From contig NZ_BBJJ01000001.1 in assembly GCF_000739815.1 (NCBI RefSeq), forward strand, positions 186,001-250,000: a DNA stretch of 64,000 bases, read 5' to 3'. This stretch comes from Paraburkholderia mimosarum LMG 23256 = NBRC 106338. GTDB taxonomy: Bacteria > Pseudomonadota > Gammaproteobacteria > Burkholderiales > Burkholderiaceae. Shown here piece by piece: positions 1 to 10,612 of the stretch. Positions within the stretch are counted from its first letter, which is position 1, and each line of letters begins with the position of its first letter. Both the position numbers and the translations under genes were made by a program. The notes beneath the pieces are model-generated. The model did not search any database and had not been told where the DNA came from. It saw only the letters and a program-made list of their open reading frames with translations.

Positions 1-1581
1 CGCGTAGACCATCGCGAACGTCATCAGATGATGGTGATAGCGGCGGTAAACGGGGTCTTCGTGCATGTAGTGAAGCGTGTCGTGCATCCAGCCCATGTTC
101 CACTTGAACTGGAAGCCGAGGCCGCCGTCTTCGGGGCGCGCCGTGACGCCGGGCCATGCTGTCGATTCCTCGGCAATGGTGATGACGCCGGGGCGCTGGG
201 GCACGTATTGCGTTTCGTGATTGAGGCGCTTGAGAAAGGCGATCGATTCGAGATTCTCGCGGCCGCCGTAGATATTGGGCACCCACTGGCCTTGCGCGCG
301 CGAATAGTCGCGATAGAGCATCGAGGCGACGGCGTCCACGCGCAGTGCATCCACGTGATAGCGCAAGAGCCACGCAAGGCCCGATGCGATCAGGAACGCG
401 CTCACCTCGCGGCGTCCCAGGTTGTAGATCATCGTGTTCCAGTCGGGGTGATAACCTTCGCGCGGATCGCCATGCTCGTAGAGCGCGGTGCCGTCGAAAT
501 CGATGAGACCGTGCGTGTCGTTCGGAAAATGCGCGGGCACCCAGTCGAGAATCACGCCAAGGCCCGCTTCGTGCGCGCGATCGACGAACGCCGCGAAGTC
601 CACCGGGGAGCCGAGGCGCGCCGTGGGCGCGAATTGCGCAAGCGGTTGATAGCCCCACGAGCCGCCAAACGGATGCTCGGCCACGGGCAGCAATTCGAGG
701 TGCGTGAAGCCCATGCCCTGCGCGTAGGGGATCAGGCGTTCGGCGAGCGCGGCCCAGTTCGGCGCGGGGGCGTCGGCGCCCTGCGTGGGTAGCCACGAAG
801 GCGCGTGCACTTCGTACACCGATATCGCGGCACGCGCGTTCTGCCGTTGCACGCGCGTTTGCAGCCAGTCGTGATCGCGCCACGCGTAATGCTCGATGGC
901 CTCGACGGGCGCCACGATCGAAGCCGTGCCCGGCGGGCATTCCGTCTGCTGCGCGCAGGGGTCCGCCTTGAGCGGCAGCACCGCGCCGCGCGCGCCGAGG
1001 ATTTCATACTTGTACCGCGCGCCCGCCGCCACGCGCGGAATGAAGAGCTCCCAGACACCTGCCTCATGGCGCAGCCGCATGGGGTGGCGACGGCCGTCCC
1101 ACGCATTGAAGTCGCCCACCACGGACACGCGTTTCGCATTCGGCGCCCAGACGGCGAAGCGCACGCCGGGCACGCCCTCGCAGGTGAGCGGGCGCGCACC
1201 GAGGCATTCGAGCACCGCGTAGGGGTCGCCGTCGGCGAGGCGCACCAGCGCTTCGCTTGAAAGCTGCGGACCGAATGAATAGGTGTCCTCGATTTCCTGG
1301 CTGACGCCATGCCAGTCGATCACGAGGCGGTAGGGCACGGCTTGCGCGAGCGGCCCTGCATAGAGTCCCGCGGGGTGCACGAGCGCGAGCTCGCCGAGCG
1401 TGTGCGCGCGGTCGCGCGCCACCACGCTCGCGCCTGCGGCGTTCGGCAGCCACGCGCGCACATAGGGCGCGCCGTCCACCCAATGCAGCCCGAGCACTGC
1501 GAAAGGATCGGAATGGTGTGCGCCGGCGAGCGCGTCGGCATCCTGCGGATTCAGGCCGGCGTGGGGCGCGCGGTCAGCCAT
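1..1581 (-). CDS. glgB: 1,4-alpha-glucan branching enzyme GlgB (3' part outside window)
   Basis: Transfers alpha-1,4 chain segments to O6 positions, making the branches of cytosolic glycogen-like glucan. 527 codons are present of roughly 730 in the family, and the C-terminus lies beyond base 1. The start ATG (1579-1581) begins [10 protein letters not shown]. Two N-terminal carbohydrate-binding (CBM48-like) modules precede the GH13 barrel. The barrel shows the nucleophile region [17 protein letters not shown] and the acid/base region [14 protein letters not shown], both inside the visible part. The start overlaps the stop of the trehalose synthase gene by 8 bases (ATGGCTGA), so it is the third gene of the glgE operon and probably translationally coupled. 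The context points to the GlgE route of glucan synthesis rather than ADP-glucose. Confidence 0.95.
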   Translation of the reverse strand, partial: MADRAPHAGLNPQDADALAGAHHSDPFAVLGLHWVDGAPYVRAWLPNAAGASVVARDRAHTLGELALVHPAGLYAGPLAQAVPYRLVIDWHGVSQEIEDTYSFGPQLSSEALVRLADGDPYAVLECLGARPLTCEGVPGVRFAVWAPNAKRVSVVGDFNAWDGRRHPMRLRHEAGVWELFIPRVAAGARYKYEILGARGAVLPLKADPCAQQTECPPGTASIVAPVEAIEHYAWRDHDWLQTRVQRQNARAAISVYEVHAPSWLPTQGADAPAPNWAALAERLIPYAQGMGFTHLELLPVAEHPFGGSWGYQPLAQFAPTARLGSPVDFAAFVDRAHEAGLGVILDWVPAHFPNDTHGLIDFDGTALYEHGDPREGYHPDWNTMIYNLGRREVSAFLIASGLAWLLRYHVDALRVDAVASMLYRDYSRAQGQWVPNIYGGRENLESIAFLKRLNHETQYVPQRPGVITIAEESTAWPGVTARPEDGGLGFQFKWNMGWMHDTLHYMHEDPVYRRYHHHLMTFAMVYA

Positions 1582-4500
1582 GGGCACCTCCTCCGGAATG
1601 GGACTGCGTGGGGGCCAGGCCGAGCACGCGCGCCGCGATCGCCGCGAGCCCGCGCACCGGCAGTGCGAGCCACGCGGGGCGGTTCGCCGCTTCGTAGCGG
1701 ATCTCGTAGGCCGCCTTCTCGATCAGGAACAGGTCGAGCAGCGCCTGTTCGTGCGACGCACTCACGAGCGTGAGCGGCGCTTCGGCCACGGCCGCGCGAT
1801 ATTGACTCAGGAACGCTTCGGCCGCGTAGCCGCGGAAGCGCTCGAACAGCGCGCGCTTGCGGTCGACGACCGGCTGCGGCGCGTTCTCGAGCGTCGATTG
1901 CGCAGCGGCGCCCGCATAAGAGAGCGAGCGCAGCAGGCCCGCCACGTCGCGCAACGGCGAGGTCTTCGCGCGCCGGTATTCGAGCGCTCTCGCGGGCTCG
2001 CCTTCGAAGTCGATCAGATACGCGTCGCCCTGCGAAAGCAGCACCTGACCCAGATGGAAGTCGCCGTGTATGCGTATGCGCGCCGCCTTTGCATCGAGCG
2101 GCACGAGTTCGTCGATCTTCGCGACGAGCGCCTTGCGGCGCTCGATCAGGCCGCGTGCGAGGTCGCGTGCATCGGCGTCCAGCGTCTGTTCGTCGTTGCC
2201 CGTATGCTGCGCGACGATATCGAGCGCTTCGTTGAGCATGGACTTCGCATCGGCGATCCAGGCGCGGACGTCGTCGGGCGTGGCGGCGACGGCGGCGAAC
2301 GCTTCGTCTTCGGTGGGTCGCGCGAGCATCGCGTGCAATTCGCCGAGCCGCTTGCCGATCGCGCCGATCACCGAGCAGTAGCCTTGCACGGCCTCTTCTT
2401 CGTGCGCCTGATCGACGCTCGTGTCGTCGTTCATGGCGAGCGCGAGTTCGTCGATCGTACGGCGCAGGTAATCGAGCGCCCAGTCCCAGGCATTGCCCTG
2501 GTTGTCGATAAAGCCCTGAACGATGACGAGCGTGTGCGGCACGCCCGCGGGATCGACGCGCACCACTTCGCCATAGAGCGGCGCCGTGTTCGCGTAGCCA
2601 AGCTTCGTGAGGTAGCGGCTCATTTCCGCTTCGGGGTGCACCCCCGCCATCAGCCGGCGCACGATCTTGAGCACGAGTGCTTCCGCGATGACGAGCGAGC
2701 TGTTGCTCTGCTCGGCGGCGAGCCAGCGCACTTCCGGCGCTTCGCCCAGGTCCAGTTCGTCGAGCCGGTCGGTCGGCTCGAAGCGGATCGTGCTCTGTTG
2801 CACCGTGGGCACCGCGGCGTGTTCGCGCAGCTTGCGCAGCACGCCGTAGGCGAACCAAGGCAGCGAAAAGGCGTCGGTTAGATAGCCCACGGTGCGGCCG
2901 CGCCGCACGCGCGAGAGCGCGAGCTGGATATGCAACGGCGTGGTGATTTCGGCGCCCCACGTGATGGCGATCGGGAGTACGTAGCGCTCGCTCGTGCCAT
3001 CCGCGAGTTCCGCCTCGATCTCGGTGAATGCAAACCCCGCGCCATGTATCGTCGTGAGCGCCGCGAGGCGCACCGAGCGCAGCGGCTTGTCCTTCGAAGC
3101 GAACCAGCGCCGCCGCGAGAGCCACGAAGGCAGCACTTCCGATTCGAGCAGCCGCACGTTTTCGGGCGTCGCACCCGTTTGTCCTTCGCGTATGACCACG
3201 GTCACGAATTCGGGCAGCTGTTCCGAAGTCGGCTGGCTCCACGAAGGCCGCTGGTTGCCGGGGCACAGGAGGAACCACAGGAAGCCGTAGGGCGGAAAGG
3301 TCAGCAGATAGGGCAACTGACCGATGGCCGGGAAGACGGAATCGGCCGTCATTTCGACGGGCGCCGTCCCGGCGAATTCGGAGAGGTCGAGTTCGACGGC
3401 CTGCGGCGCGCGCGACAGGTTCGCCACGCACAGAATGGGCGCTTCGCCGGGCATTTCGCGCAGGTACGCGAGGATCTTGCGGTTCGCGGGCCGCAGGAAG
3501 CGGATCGAGCCGCGCCCGAACGCCTGCTTCGCGCGGCGCGTGGCGAGCATGCGCCGCGTCCAGTTGAGCAGCGAATGCGGGTCGCGGCTTTGCGCTTCGA
3601 CGTTGATCGCGTCGTAGCCGTAGAGCGAGCCCATGAGCGGCGGCAGCACGAGCTGTTCAGGGTCGGCGCGCGAGAAGCCGCCGTTGCGGTCCGACGACCA
3701 CTGCATCGGCGTGCGCACGCCGTCGCGGTCGCCCAGATGGATGTTGTCGCCCATGCCTAGCTCGTCGCCGTAGTAGATCACCGGCGTGCCGGGCATGGAA
3801 AACAGCAGCGAGTTGATGAGCTCGATGCGGCGGCGGTCGCGCTCCATGAGCGGCGCGAGCCGCCGTCGAATGCCGAGGTTCAGGCGCGCGCGGCGGTCGC
3901 TCGCGTAGGTGTTCCAGAGATAATCACGCTCCGAGTCCGTGACCATTTCGAGCGTGAGCTCGTCGTGGTTGCGCAGGAAGATCGCCCACTGGCAGCGTTC
4001 GGGCAGATCGGGCGTCTGCTTCATGATGTCGATGATCGGAAAGCGGTCCTCGCTCGCGATCGCCATATAGAGGCGCGGCATGAGCGGGAAGTGGAACGCC
4101 ATGTGGCATTCGTCTTCTTTGCCGAAGTATTCCTGCACGTCTTCGGGCCACTGGTTCGCCTCGGCAAGCAGCATGCGGTTCGGGTAGTGCTTGTCGATGG
4201 TCGCGCGAATCTGCTTGAGGATCGCGTGCGTCTCGGGCAGGTTCTCGTTGTTCGTGCCTTCGCGCTCCACGAGATAGGGCACGGCGTCGAGGCGCAGCCC
4301 GTCGATGCCCATGTCGAGCCAGAAACGCATGACCTGCAGCACTTCTCGCAGCACGGCGGGATTGTCGAAGTTCAGGTCGGGCTGGTGCGAATAGAAGCGG
4401 TGCCAGTAGTACGCGCCCGCAATGGGGTCGTGCGTCCAGTTGGACGGCTCCGTGTCGATGAAGATGATGCGCGTGCCCTGGTACTTCTGGTCGGTATCGG

Positions 4501-5023
4501 ACCACACATAGTAGTTGCGATGATTCGAGCCGGGCTTTGCACGGCGCGCGCGCTGGAACCACGGATGCTGGTCCGAGGTATGGTTGATGACGAGCTCGGT
4601 GATCACGCGAATGCCGCGCGCGTGCGCTTCCTGGATGAAGCGGCGCACGTCGGCGAGCTGGCCGTAGTCGGGGTGCACGTTGCGATAGTCGGCGATGTCA
4701 TAGCCGTCGTCGCGGCGCGGCGAGGGATAGAACGGCAGCAGCCAGATCGCCGTCACGCCAAGGCCCGCAATGTAGTCGAGCTTGGCGAGGAGGCCCGGAA
4801 AGTCGCCCACGCCATCGTTGTTCGCATCGAAGAACGATTTCACGTGCACCTGGTAGATCACCGCGTCCTTGTACCAGAGCGGGTCGTCGCCGAGCAGCGA
4901 AGGCTTGCCGCGTCGTTGCGTGGCGCGCTCTTCGCGGCGCTGCGGGTCGGACACGGTCGGGTCGCGCGTGACGGTCTGCACGTTGGTTGCCACAGGCTCG
5001 TGCGTAGCGGGGTCGCGTTTCAT
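1574..5023 (-). CDS. treS: Trehalose synthase / maltokinase fusion (TreS-Pep2)
   Basis: Bifunctional cytosolic enzyme of 1149 aa. The TreS half (about residues 45-600) interconverts trehalose and maltose. The maltokinase half (about 610-1130) phosphorylates maltose to maltose-1-phosphate, the donor for GlgE. The GH13 part shows [13 protein letters not shown] (nucleophile Asp), [12 protein letters not shown] (acid/base Glu) and FLRNHDELT (third Asp). The kinase part shows [12 protein letters not shown] (catalytic loop) and [10 protein letters not shown] (metal-binding Asp). The start ATG overlaps the stop of glgE by 4 bases (ATGA), and its own stop overlaps the glgB start. A residual basic N-terminal tail of about 45 aa precedes the barrel. 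TreS-maltokinase fusions are known in many GlgE-pathway bacteria. Confidence 0.96.
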   Translation of the reverse strand: MKRDPATHEPVATNVQTVTRDPTVSDPQRREERATQRRGKPSLLGDDPLWYKDAVIYQVHVKSFFDANNDGVGDFPGLLAKLDYIAGLGVTAIWLLPFYPSPRRDDGYDIADYRNVHPDYGQLADVRRFIQEAHARGIRVITELVINHTSDQHPWFQRARRAKPGSNHRNYYVWSDTDQKYQGTRIIFIDTEPSNWTHDPIAGAYYWHRFYSHQPDLNFDNPAVLREVLQVMRFWLDMGIDGLRLDAVPYLVEREGTNNENLPETHAILKQIRATIDKHYPNRMLLAEANQWPEDVQEYFGKEDECHMAFHFPLMPRLYMAIASEDRFPIIDIMKQTPDLPERCQWAIFLRNHDELTLEMVTDSERDYLWNTYASDRRARLNLGIRRRLAPLMERDRRRIELINSLLFSMPGTPVIYYGDELGMGDNIHLGDRDGVRTPMQWSSDRNGGFSRADPEQLVLPPLMGSLYGYDAINVEAQSRDPHSLLNWTRRMLATRRAKQAFGRGSIRFLRPANRKILAYLREMPGEAPILCVANLSRAPQAVELDLSEFAGTAPVEMTADSVFPAIGQLPYLLTFPPYGFLWFLLCPGNQRPSWSQPTSEQLPEFVTVVIREGQTGATPENVRLLESEVLPSWLSRRRWFASKDKPLRSVRLAALTTIHGAGFAFTEIEAELADGTSERYVLPIAITWGAEITTPLHIQLALSRVRRGRTVGYLTDAFSLPWFAYGVLRKLREHAAVPTVQQSTIRFEPTDRLDELDLGEAPEVRWLAAEQSNSSLVIAEALVLKIVRRLMAGVHPEAEMSRYLTKLGYANTAPLYGEVVRVDPAGVPHTLVIVQGFIDNQGNAWDWALDYLRRTIDELALAMNDDTSVDQAHEEEAVQGYCSVIGAIGKRLGELHAMLARPTEDEAFAAVAATPDDVRAWIADAKSMLNEALDIVAQHTGNDEQTLDADARDLARGLIERRKALVAKIDELVPLDAKAARIRIHGDFHLGQVLLSQGDAYLIDFEGEPARALEYRRAKTSPLRDVAGLLRSLSYAGAAAQSTLENAPQPVVDRKRALFERFRGYAAEAFLSQYRAAVAEAPLTLVSASHEQALLDLFLIEKAAYEIRYEAANRPAWLALPVRGLAAIAARVLGLAPTQSHSGGGAHG

Positions 5024-8000
5024 GTCGCACCTACGGGCGGGAAGTCCGCGTCGAGTTCGGGGTGGCCTGCTATGTGGGCTTCGGCGTGCTCATCGGCGTG
5101 TTCGGGCGGGGGTTCTTCGCGCGGCAGCCCAGTCGCCGGCTCGATGCGCCAGATTGCGAAGGGCCGCGCATGCGGATCGAGCCGCGCATGCTGCCAGCGC
5201 CCGTACCAGTCGAAGCGCTCGCCCGTCATTTCGTCGACCACGTTGAGCGTGGCATGGTCGTCGAGGTGCCAGCGCTGGAACGTCGCCCACGAGAGTTCGA
5301 AGTCGGCGCCCTGTTCGTTGAAGGCGTCAAGATTGATCGCCACGACGATCACGTTGTCGCGCGCGGGCGTGGCCTTCTCGAAGCAGAGCATGGAGTTGTT
5401 GCGCGCATCGAGGAACGTGATGCCGAGATGCGTGTGCAGCGCCGGGTTGGCGCGGCGTATGCGGTTGAGCGCGGCGATCTCCGCGACGATGTTGCCGGGC
5501 CGATGCCAGTCCCACGCGCGCAGCTGGTATTTTTCGGAGTCCAGATATTCTTCCGAGTTGGGCAGCGCACGCCCCTCGCACAATTCGAAGCCGCAATACA
5601 CGCCCCAGAGCCCCGAAAGCGTTGCCGCTAGCGCCGCGCGGATCAGGAAGCTCGAACGTGCGCCGGTTTGCAGGTGGCGCGGATTGATGTCGGGCGTGTT
5701 CACGAAGAAGTTCGGGCGATAGAAGTCGCGCACCTCGGTTTGCGTGAGCTCCGTGAGGTAGTCGGTAAAGTCGCGCTTCGATTCGCGCCACGTGAAATAC
5801 GTGTACGACTGCGAGAAGCCGAGCTTGGCGAGCCGGTACATGAGGCGCGGCCGCGTGAAGGCTTCGGAGAGGAAGATCACGTCGGGATGGCGCGCGCGCA
5901 CGTCGGCGATCATCCATTCCCAGAATGGCAGCGGCTTCGTGTGCGGGTTGTCCACGCGGAAAATGCGCACGCCCGCGTCCACCCAGAACAGGATCGCGTC
6001 GCGCAAGGCGAGCCACAGAGCGGGTTTCGAGTCGTGCGCGTAGAACTCGGGGTTCACGATGTCCTGATACTTCTTCGGTGGGTTCTCGGCATAGCGCAGC
6101 GTGCCGTCGGGCCGCCACGCGAACCAGTTCGGATGCGCCTTGAGCCACGGATGGTCGGGCGAGCATTGAATCGCGAAGTCGAGCGCGATCTCGAGGCCTT
6201 GTTCGTGCGCCGCGGCGAGCATGCGGCGGAAGTCGTCGAGCGTGCCCAGTTGCGGATGCACGGCGGTGTGGCCGCCTTCGGCCGCGCCGATCGCATATGG
6301 GCTACCCACGTCGCCGGGCTGCGCCGTGAGCGAGTTGTTGCGCCCCTTGCGATTCGCGAGACCGATGGGGTGGATCGGCGGAAAGTACAGGACGTCGAAG
6401 CCCATTTCGCGGATGCGCGGCAATTTGGCGATCACGTCGTCGAAGGTGCCGTGGCGCGATTCGTCGTCGCTCATCGAGCGCGGGAAGATCTCGTACCAGC
6501 TCGCGAAGCGCGCGGCGCTGCGCTCCGCATCCACGCGATTGACGATCGCGTCGCGCGAGAGGAAGGGGCGGTGATGCGCCGCGCGCACGGCGGCGGCCGT
6601 GGAGGGCGCGGCGAGCAGCGCGCAACGTGTTTCGGTATCCGCACCAATGAAGCGCTTGACGATGGCGTCGAGCGTGTCGCGGGTGCGCTTGCCGGTGTCG
6701 CCGTCGGCGTCCGATGTGTCGGCGGTTGCAAGCACGAGTGCGAAAAGGCGGCTCGCTTCTTCCATCTCCAGATCGACGGCCTGGTTCGCAGCACGCTTCT
6801 TGTGCACATGTTCGGCGAGCGAGGCGAAGTCGTCGCGCCATGCGATCACCACGTATTCGTAGCGCCCCACGCGATCGAGCGGGAAGCGGCCCGCCCACAA
6901 GTCGGTCCCCGCAGGCGGCACGGGCGTCATGGGCGACTCGTGCCAGGCAGTTTCGTCGGCGGCGCGCCAGAGCACGGCGGCGTCGATGCGGTCGTGGCCT
7001 TCGGCGAAGATAGCCGCGCGCACTTCGCAACGTTCGCCCACGGTGCGCTTCGCGACAAAGCGTCCGTGATCGACAGAAGGTGTCGCGCTTTCGATCGCGA
7101 TACGCGGCGCGGCGATCGCGTCGCTCACGCTCTTGTGTCCGCTCGTGCTTGACTTCCCGCGGTCCTCGGGCGGCGCGAGCACCACGGGCGGGCTCGCGAG
7201 CGCGCGAAACATCCAGCATGCGCCCGCCGGCAGCGTGAAGACATCTGGTATCGCGCTCGCGTCGCGCGTCGCGGGCATGCGCGCGCCGCGCAGCGTTTCC
7301 GCGTCGAGCGGTGCGAAGCGCGTGAAGCCGCCAGGCACGCCGTCGAGGAGGCGCGAGAGATCCACGCGCACCGCCGCGGCGAGCGCGGGATTGACGAGCG
7401 TGAGCACGGCGTCGCCAGCGTCTCGCAAGTCGGCGCGGTCGCCGCGCAGGAGCGCCGCGACGCTCGCGCCTGGACCATTGAGCGCGCGCAGCTCGCCGTT
7501 GGTCTGCAGGGGCCAGGTCTCGCGTTGCAGCGCGTTGACGTGCGCGACGTCGGCGCTCAGGTCGAACGGTGCGCGCGCTTTCGCCGCTTCCCAGGCTTGC
7601 ACGCTGTTGCCGCTATGCGCTATCGCTTCGTCCACGCCATATTCGAAGCCCATCGGCATCAGCCATCCGGTGCCGAGCGCGGCCGCTGCGCGCAGCATGC
7701 GGCGATAGGCGCGCTCGACGGCGCGCGCGTCGGCTGCGCCTTCCTGGTCGTGCAGGTAGCGCTCGCCATAGGGCGCCTCCGGAAACGTGATCGGCGAGCC
7801 CACGCGGCGCAATGCAGCGTGCTCCTCGACGAGCCAGCTCGACGAGAAGTCCCACCAGCGCAGGGACGAGAACGTGGCGTCGAAGCCCGCGCCTTCCAGC
7901 TGCGTGATCGCTTCGCGAGGCAGCCCCGGCGTTGCGGCGAGCCAGCGCGTTGTTGCCGAGCGTGCGCGCACCGCATCGAAAATCGACCTCAGCACATGCG

Positions 8001-8526
8001 GCGGCGTGCGGTGCGGCGAGTCGATGCGAAAGCCGCCAATGCCGGCTTCGACGAGCGCGATGGCGCGCGCCGTCCACCATGCGATGAGCGGCGCCGCCGC
8101 GCGCTCGAAATCCGCGTAGGCGACGTTGGCTTCGCGATGGCCGTGGCGCGGATCGAGCCGCGCGTCTTCCGGCTCGAAAGGATGGAACCATTCGGGGTGC
8201 GCCGTGTAGAGGGCACCGTCGGCGGCGGCGCGGTCGAGCACGAGGTCCGCGAGCAGCGTGACACCCTGCGTTTGTGCCGCGCGAGCGAGTTCGCGTACGG
8301 CGTCGTCTACCGAAAGCGCGCTGGCGAAGGCCGCGTTCAGACGCGCATGATCGGCGACGATGCGGTCGTCGCCCGCCGCGCCCGCTGCGAACAGCGCGCC
8401 GATCAGGACGTGGTCGAAGCCAAGCGACGCCGCGCGGGCGAACTGCGCCGGCCACGCCTCGAGTGGTCCGACAAGGAGGGAATGGACGAAATAGATCCGC
8501 GGCGCATAGGCGTGGGGAGGTTCCAT
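5020..8526 (-). CDS. glgE: Maltosyltransferase GlgE with an extra N-terminal GH13-like domain
   Basis: Uses maltose-1-phosphate to extend alpha-1,4-glucan. The chosen start, ATG at 8526 (MEPPHAYAPR), gives 1168 aa, while a minimal GlgE is about 660-700 aa. Residues about 474-1168 are a complete GlgE: the N-domain begins near RIAIESATPSVDHGRF, with nucleophile D859 in RIFRVDNPHTK, acid/base E888 in FLSEAFTRP and D946 in NTPDINPR. Residues about 1-450 look like a second, degenerate GH13 domain: GGFRIDSPHRTP keeps Asp169, but the acid/base position reads WLAATPGLPR with no Glu. First gene of the glgE-treS-glgB operon. The reading frame is open further upstream to 8724, but that stretch has no family similarity that I recognise. 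Confidence 0.93.
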   Translation of the reverse strand: MEPPHAYAPRIYFVHSLLVGPLEAWPAQFARAASLGFDHVLIGALFAAGAAGDDRIVADHARLNAAFASALSVDDAVRELARAAQTQGVTLLADLVLDRAAADGALYTAHPEWFHPFEPEDARLDPRHGHREANVAYADFERAAAPLIAWWTARAIALVEAGIGGFRIDSPHRTPPHVLRSIFDAVRARSATTRWLAATPGLPREAITQLEGAGFDATFSSLRWWDFSSSWLVEEHAALRRVGSPITFPEAPYGERYLHDQEGAADARAVERAYRRMLRAAAALGTGWLMPMGFEYGVDEAIAHSGNSVQAWEAAKARAPFDLSADVAHVNALQRETWPLQTNGELRALNGPGASVAALLRGDRADLRDAGDAVLTLVNPALAAAVRVDLSRLLDGVPGGFTRFAPLDAETLRGARMPATRDASAIPDVFTLPAGACWMFRALASPPVVLAPPEDRGKSSTSGHKSVSDAIAAPRIAIESATPSVDHGRFVAKRTVGERCEVRAAIFAEGHDRIDAAVLWRAADETAWHESPMTPVPPAGTDLWAGRFPLDRVGRYEYVVIAWRDDFASLAEHVHKKRAANQAVDLEMEEASRLFALVLATADTSDADGDTGKRTRDTLDAIVKRFIGADTETRCALLAAPSTAAAVRAAHHRPFLSRDAIVNRVDAERSAARFASWYEIFPRSMSDDESRHGTFDDVIAKLPRIREMGFDVLYFPPIHPIGLANRKGRNNSLTAQPGDVGSPYAIGAAEGGHTAVHPQLGTLDDFRRMLAAAHEQGLEIALDFAIQCSPDHPWLKAHPNWFAWRPDGTLRYAENPPKKYQDIVNPEFYAHDSKPALWLALRDAILFWVDAGVRIFRVDNPHTKPLPFWEWMIADVRARHPDVIFLSEAFTRPRLMYRLAKLGFSQSYTYFTWRESKRDFTDYLTELTQTEVRDFYRPNFFVNTPDINPRHLQTGARSSFLIRAALAATLSGLWGVYCGFELCEGRALPNSEEYLDSEKYQLRAWDWHRPGNIVAEIAALNRIRRANPALHTHLGITFLDARNNSMLCFEKATPARDNVIVVAINLDAFNEQGADFELSWATFQRWHLDDHATLNVVDEMTGERFDWYGRWQHARLDPHARPFAIWRIEPATGLPREEPPPEHADEHAEAHIAGHPELDADFPPVGAT

Positions 8527-8840
8527 CGGTCGTATTCCAGGTACGTCAGGCGACGGGGATGCAGGACGGTTCAGCCGAAATGCGATCACGCCGCCCGGGG
8601 GCTGCCGGAGCGTGCCGCGCTGCGCGTGGTGGACAGGCACGTGCTGTTCAGAGTAGTGCAATAGCAGGCCGGAACCAAACCGCGTGCGCCGCGTGGCGAC
8701 TTCCGGTGTGGCCGAGCAAGGCACATGCCCACGCGCGAACCATGCAAGCGGCGGCGCTCGAATGCGTGAAAGCGGGCAGAGAGGGGAGCGTCCGGCATCG
8801 ATTGCCGGAATGCTTTCAGCGAAGCGAGACTGCGGTCAGT
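8527..8840. other. Intergenic region upstream of glgE
   Basis: 314 bases between the DUF1345 stop and the glgE start, both on the minus strand. It should hold the promoter of the glgE operon. I see no gene and no clear sigma70 hexamer pair. The glgE frame stays open through most of it, which is expected at this GC content. Confidence 0.4.
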
Positions 8841-9497
8841 CTAGCTGCCGACCATGCTGGCGGCGATGTTTACGCAGAGCCCTAGCACGGCAACATTGAA
8901 ATAGAACGACAGGATCGATTGCGCGAGCACCCCGCGCCGCGCGCTGCGCCCGCGCAGGCCGACATCGGCGGTTTGCGACGCGCAGGCGATGGTGAACGAG
9001 AAGTACAGGAAGTCCCAGTAATTCGGCGTGAGATGCGCGTCGGGAAACGCGAGGGCCGGCTCGCCAGGATCGGAACCGTAATAGAGGCGTGCGTAATGCA
9101 GCGTGAAAATGGTGGGAATGAGAAACCACGCGCCGATGAGCGTCAAGCCGGTGAGCACGGAATGCAGAACTTTCGAGGCCGTGCCGAGGTCTTTCGTCGT
9201 GCCCAGTTCGAGCACGATGGCGACGATGCTCGCGACCGTTGCCGTACAAATGAGAGCGAGAACCGTGACCGCGTTTTCGTCGTTGCGCCGGGCGTTTGCG
9301 CGCACGCTTTCTTCGTTTGCGAACGCCATGTGGAACCACATCAGCACGAGGTAGGTCCACACCGTTGCGTCCCAGCCGAGCAGGGTGCGCGCCAAAGGGC
9401 GGATCGAGGGGGGCGAGAGCGCGCCGAGCATGATGCCTACGGCGATGGCGATCATCAGATGCGGCCGGTTGCGCAGTACCTGTGGAATGACGTTCAT
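8841..9497 (-). CDS. DUF1345 family integral membrane protein
   Basis: 218 aa, function unknown. The sequence has about five hydrophobic segments: [14 protein letters not shown] near the N-terminus, [50 protein letters not shown] and [19 protein letters not shown]. The stretch [10 protein letters not shown] followed by [22 protein letters not shown] is typical of DUF1345. ATG at 9497 (MNVIPQVL) was preferred over an in-frame TTG 21 bases upstream. Neither has a strong ribosome binding site. It is transcribed toward the glgE operon but is 314 bases from it, so no functional link is implied. Confidence 0.85.
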   Translation of the reverse strand: MNVIPQVLRNRPHLMIAIAVGIMLGALSPPSIRPLARTLLGWDATVWTYLVLMWFHMAFANEESVRANARRNDENAVTVLALICTATVASIVAIVLELGTTKDLGTASKVLHSVLTGLTLIGAWFLIPTIFTLHYARLYYGSDPGEPALAFPDAHLTPNYWDFLYFSFTIACASQTADVGLRGRSARRGVLAQSILSFYFNVAVLGLCVNIAASMVGS

Positions 9498-9834
9498 GGT
9501 GTTTGGCGTGCCGCGCAAGGGGGCAATGGATGCTGGCGTGCAGTTTGCGACGGGCTTCGGGTTGCGGCGATTCTACCGTGTATGACCGGGCGTCGAGGTG
9601 CGCAGTCATGCGCGGCATCGGAGCTTGAGGCGTCCGGGAGGCCGCGTCGGATTCCACGACGAAAGCTAAGGGAAAGAGGTCGACGATGCTCGACAGAACA
9701 GCCTTCGCAAACCAGGATTCGGGCACGGCACTTGCGTACGATCACGGCCACTGCCATTCGACGCGCCGCGAAATCGCAGGTCTTACGATGTTTGGCGCTC
9801 ATACGCCCCACTCACACAGCGCTATGATGAAACC
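9498..9834. other. Divergent intergenic region with a candidate -10 element
   Basis: 337 bases between the divergently transcribed DUF1345 gene and the phosphatase gene. No convincing gene is present. A TATGAT hexamer at 9823-9828 lies 6 bases before the ATG of the phosphatase. If it is the -10 box, transcription would start at or next to the start codon. No good -35 box is visible at the standard distance. Confidence 0.35.
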
Positions 9835-10575
9835 ATGACGCAAACACCCGACGCTCCCGTTCAGCATCATCGCGCCAACCTTGCAGGTCGCGACTTCGTC
9901 GTAGGCGATTTGCATGGTTGCGTGGAGGCGCTGCGCTATCTTTTGCGCGAGGTCGAATTCGACACCTCGCGCGACCGACTGTTCTCGGTGGGCGATCTTG
10001 TCGACCGCGGCGATCGCGAGCAGTGTGAGCAGGCGCTCGCACTGCTCGACAAACCGTGGTTCCATGCGGTGCTCGGCAACCACGAAGACGCGCTGTGCGC
10101 CGTGGCCGAAGGCCGCATGCCGCGCAATCGCTGGTACGGAATCGGCGGCGGCTGGGCGCAGACCGTCCCTGATGAGGTGCTCGTGCGTTATGCGCAACGC
10201 TTGCGCCAATTGCCGCTCGCGCGCGTGGTGGGCGATGGGGAGAAGCGTTTCAATGTGATTCACGCGGAATTCTTCGGCGACGACGCCGCCCTCGACAGCG
10301 GCCAGTTCGAGCCCGATGTGCGCGAACGCCTGCTTTGGGGGCGCGATCTCGTGCTCGGCAAGGGCGACCCGGCGCGCCATGCGCTCTCGCTGACGTTCTG
10401 CGGACATACGCCCGTGCGCGAAGTGCGGCAGATCGGCTCGCAGGTGTTCATCGACACCGGGGCTTTCATCACCGAGGGGCGCCTTACCATGGTCGAGGCG
10501 CTCACCTCGCGCATCTGGTCGGTATCGACGGTCGAGGCGCTGGCGCAGGGCGCGGCCGCGATCTTGCTGCCCTGA
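9835..10575 (+). CDS. PPP-family metallophosphoesterase (serine/threonine phosphatase-like)
   Basis: 246 aa cytosolic protein of the calcineurin-like PPP superfamily, related to the bacterial PrpA/PphA and lambda phosphatase types. Metal-site motifs appear in order: VVGDLHGC (residues 23-29), VGDLVDRGD (52-60), LGNHED (80-85) and FCGHTPVR near the C-terminus. Substrate could be phosphoprotein or a dinucleoside polyphosphate; the sequence does not decide. It has no ribosome binding site upstream of the ATG. The nearby TATGAT suggests a leaderless transcript. It is a monocistronic gene that converges on the RES toxin gene. Confidence 0.88.
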   Translation: MTQTPDAPVQHHRANLAGRDFVVGDLHGCVEALRYLLREVEFDTSRDRLFSVGDLVDRGDREQCEQALALLDKPWFHAVLGNHEDALCAVAEGRMPRNRWYGIGGGWAQTVPDEVLVRYAQRLRQLPLARVVGDGEKRFNVIHAEFFGDDAALDSGQFEPDVRERLLWGRDLVLGKGDPARHALSLTFCGHTPVREVRQIGSQVFIDTGAFITEGRLTMVEALTSRIWSVSTVEALAQGAAAILLP

Positions 10576-10612
10576 GGTTCGTGACTCTGCGGCCGCCTCT
10601 TTGCCGCTCCGG

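Noticed and set aside
1551..3431. A 626-aa Arg-rich open frame overlapping treS
   Set aside because: It is a frame-shifted reading of treS on the same strand, with no motifs of its own.
28..8885. Many long open frames antisense to glgB, treS and glgE
   Set aside because: They mirror real genes in a GC-rich sequence with strong third-position bias, have no family motifs and no ribosome binding sites.
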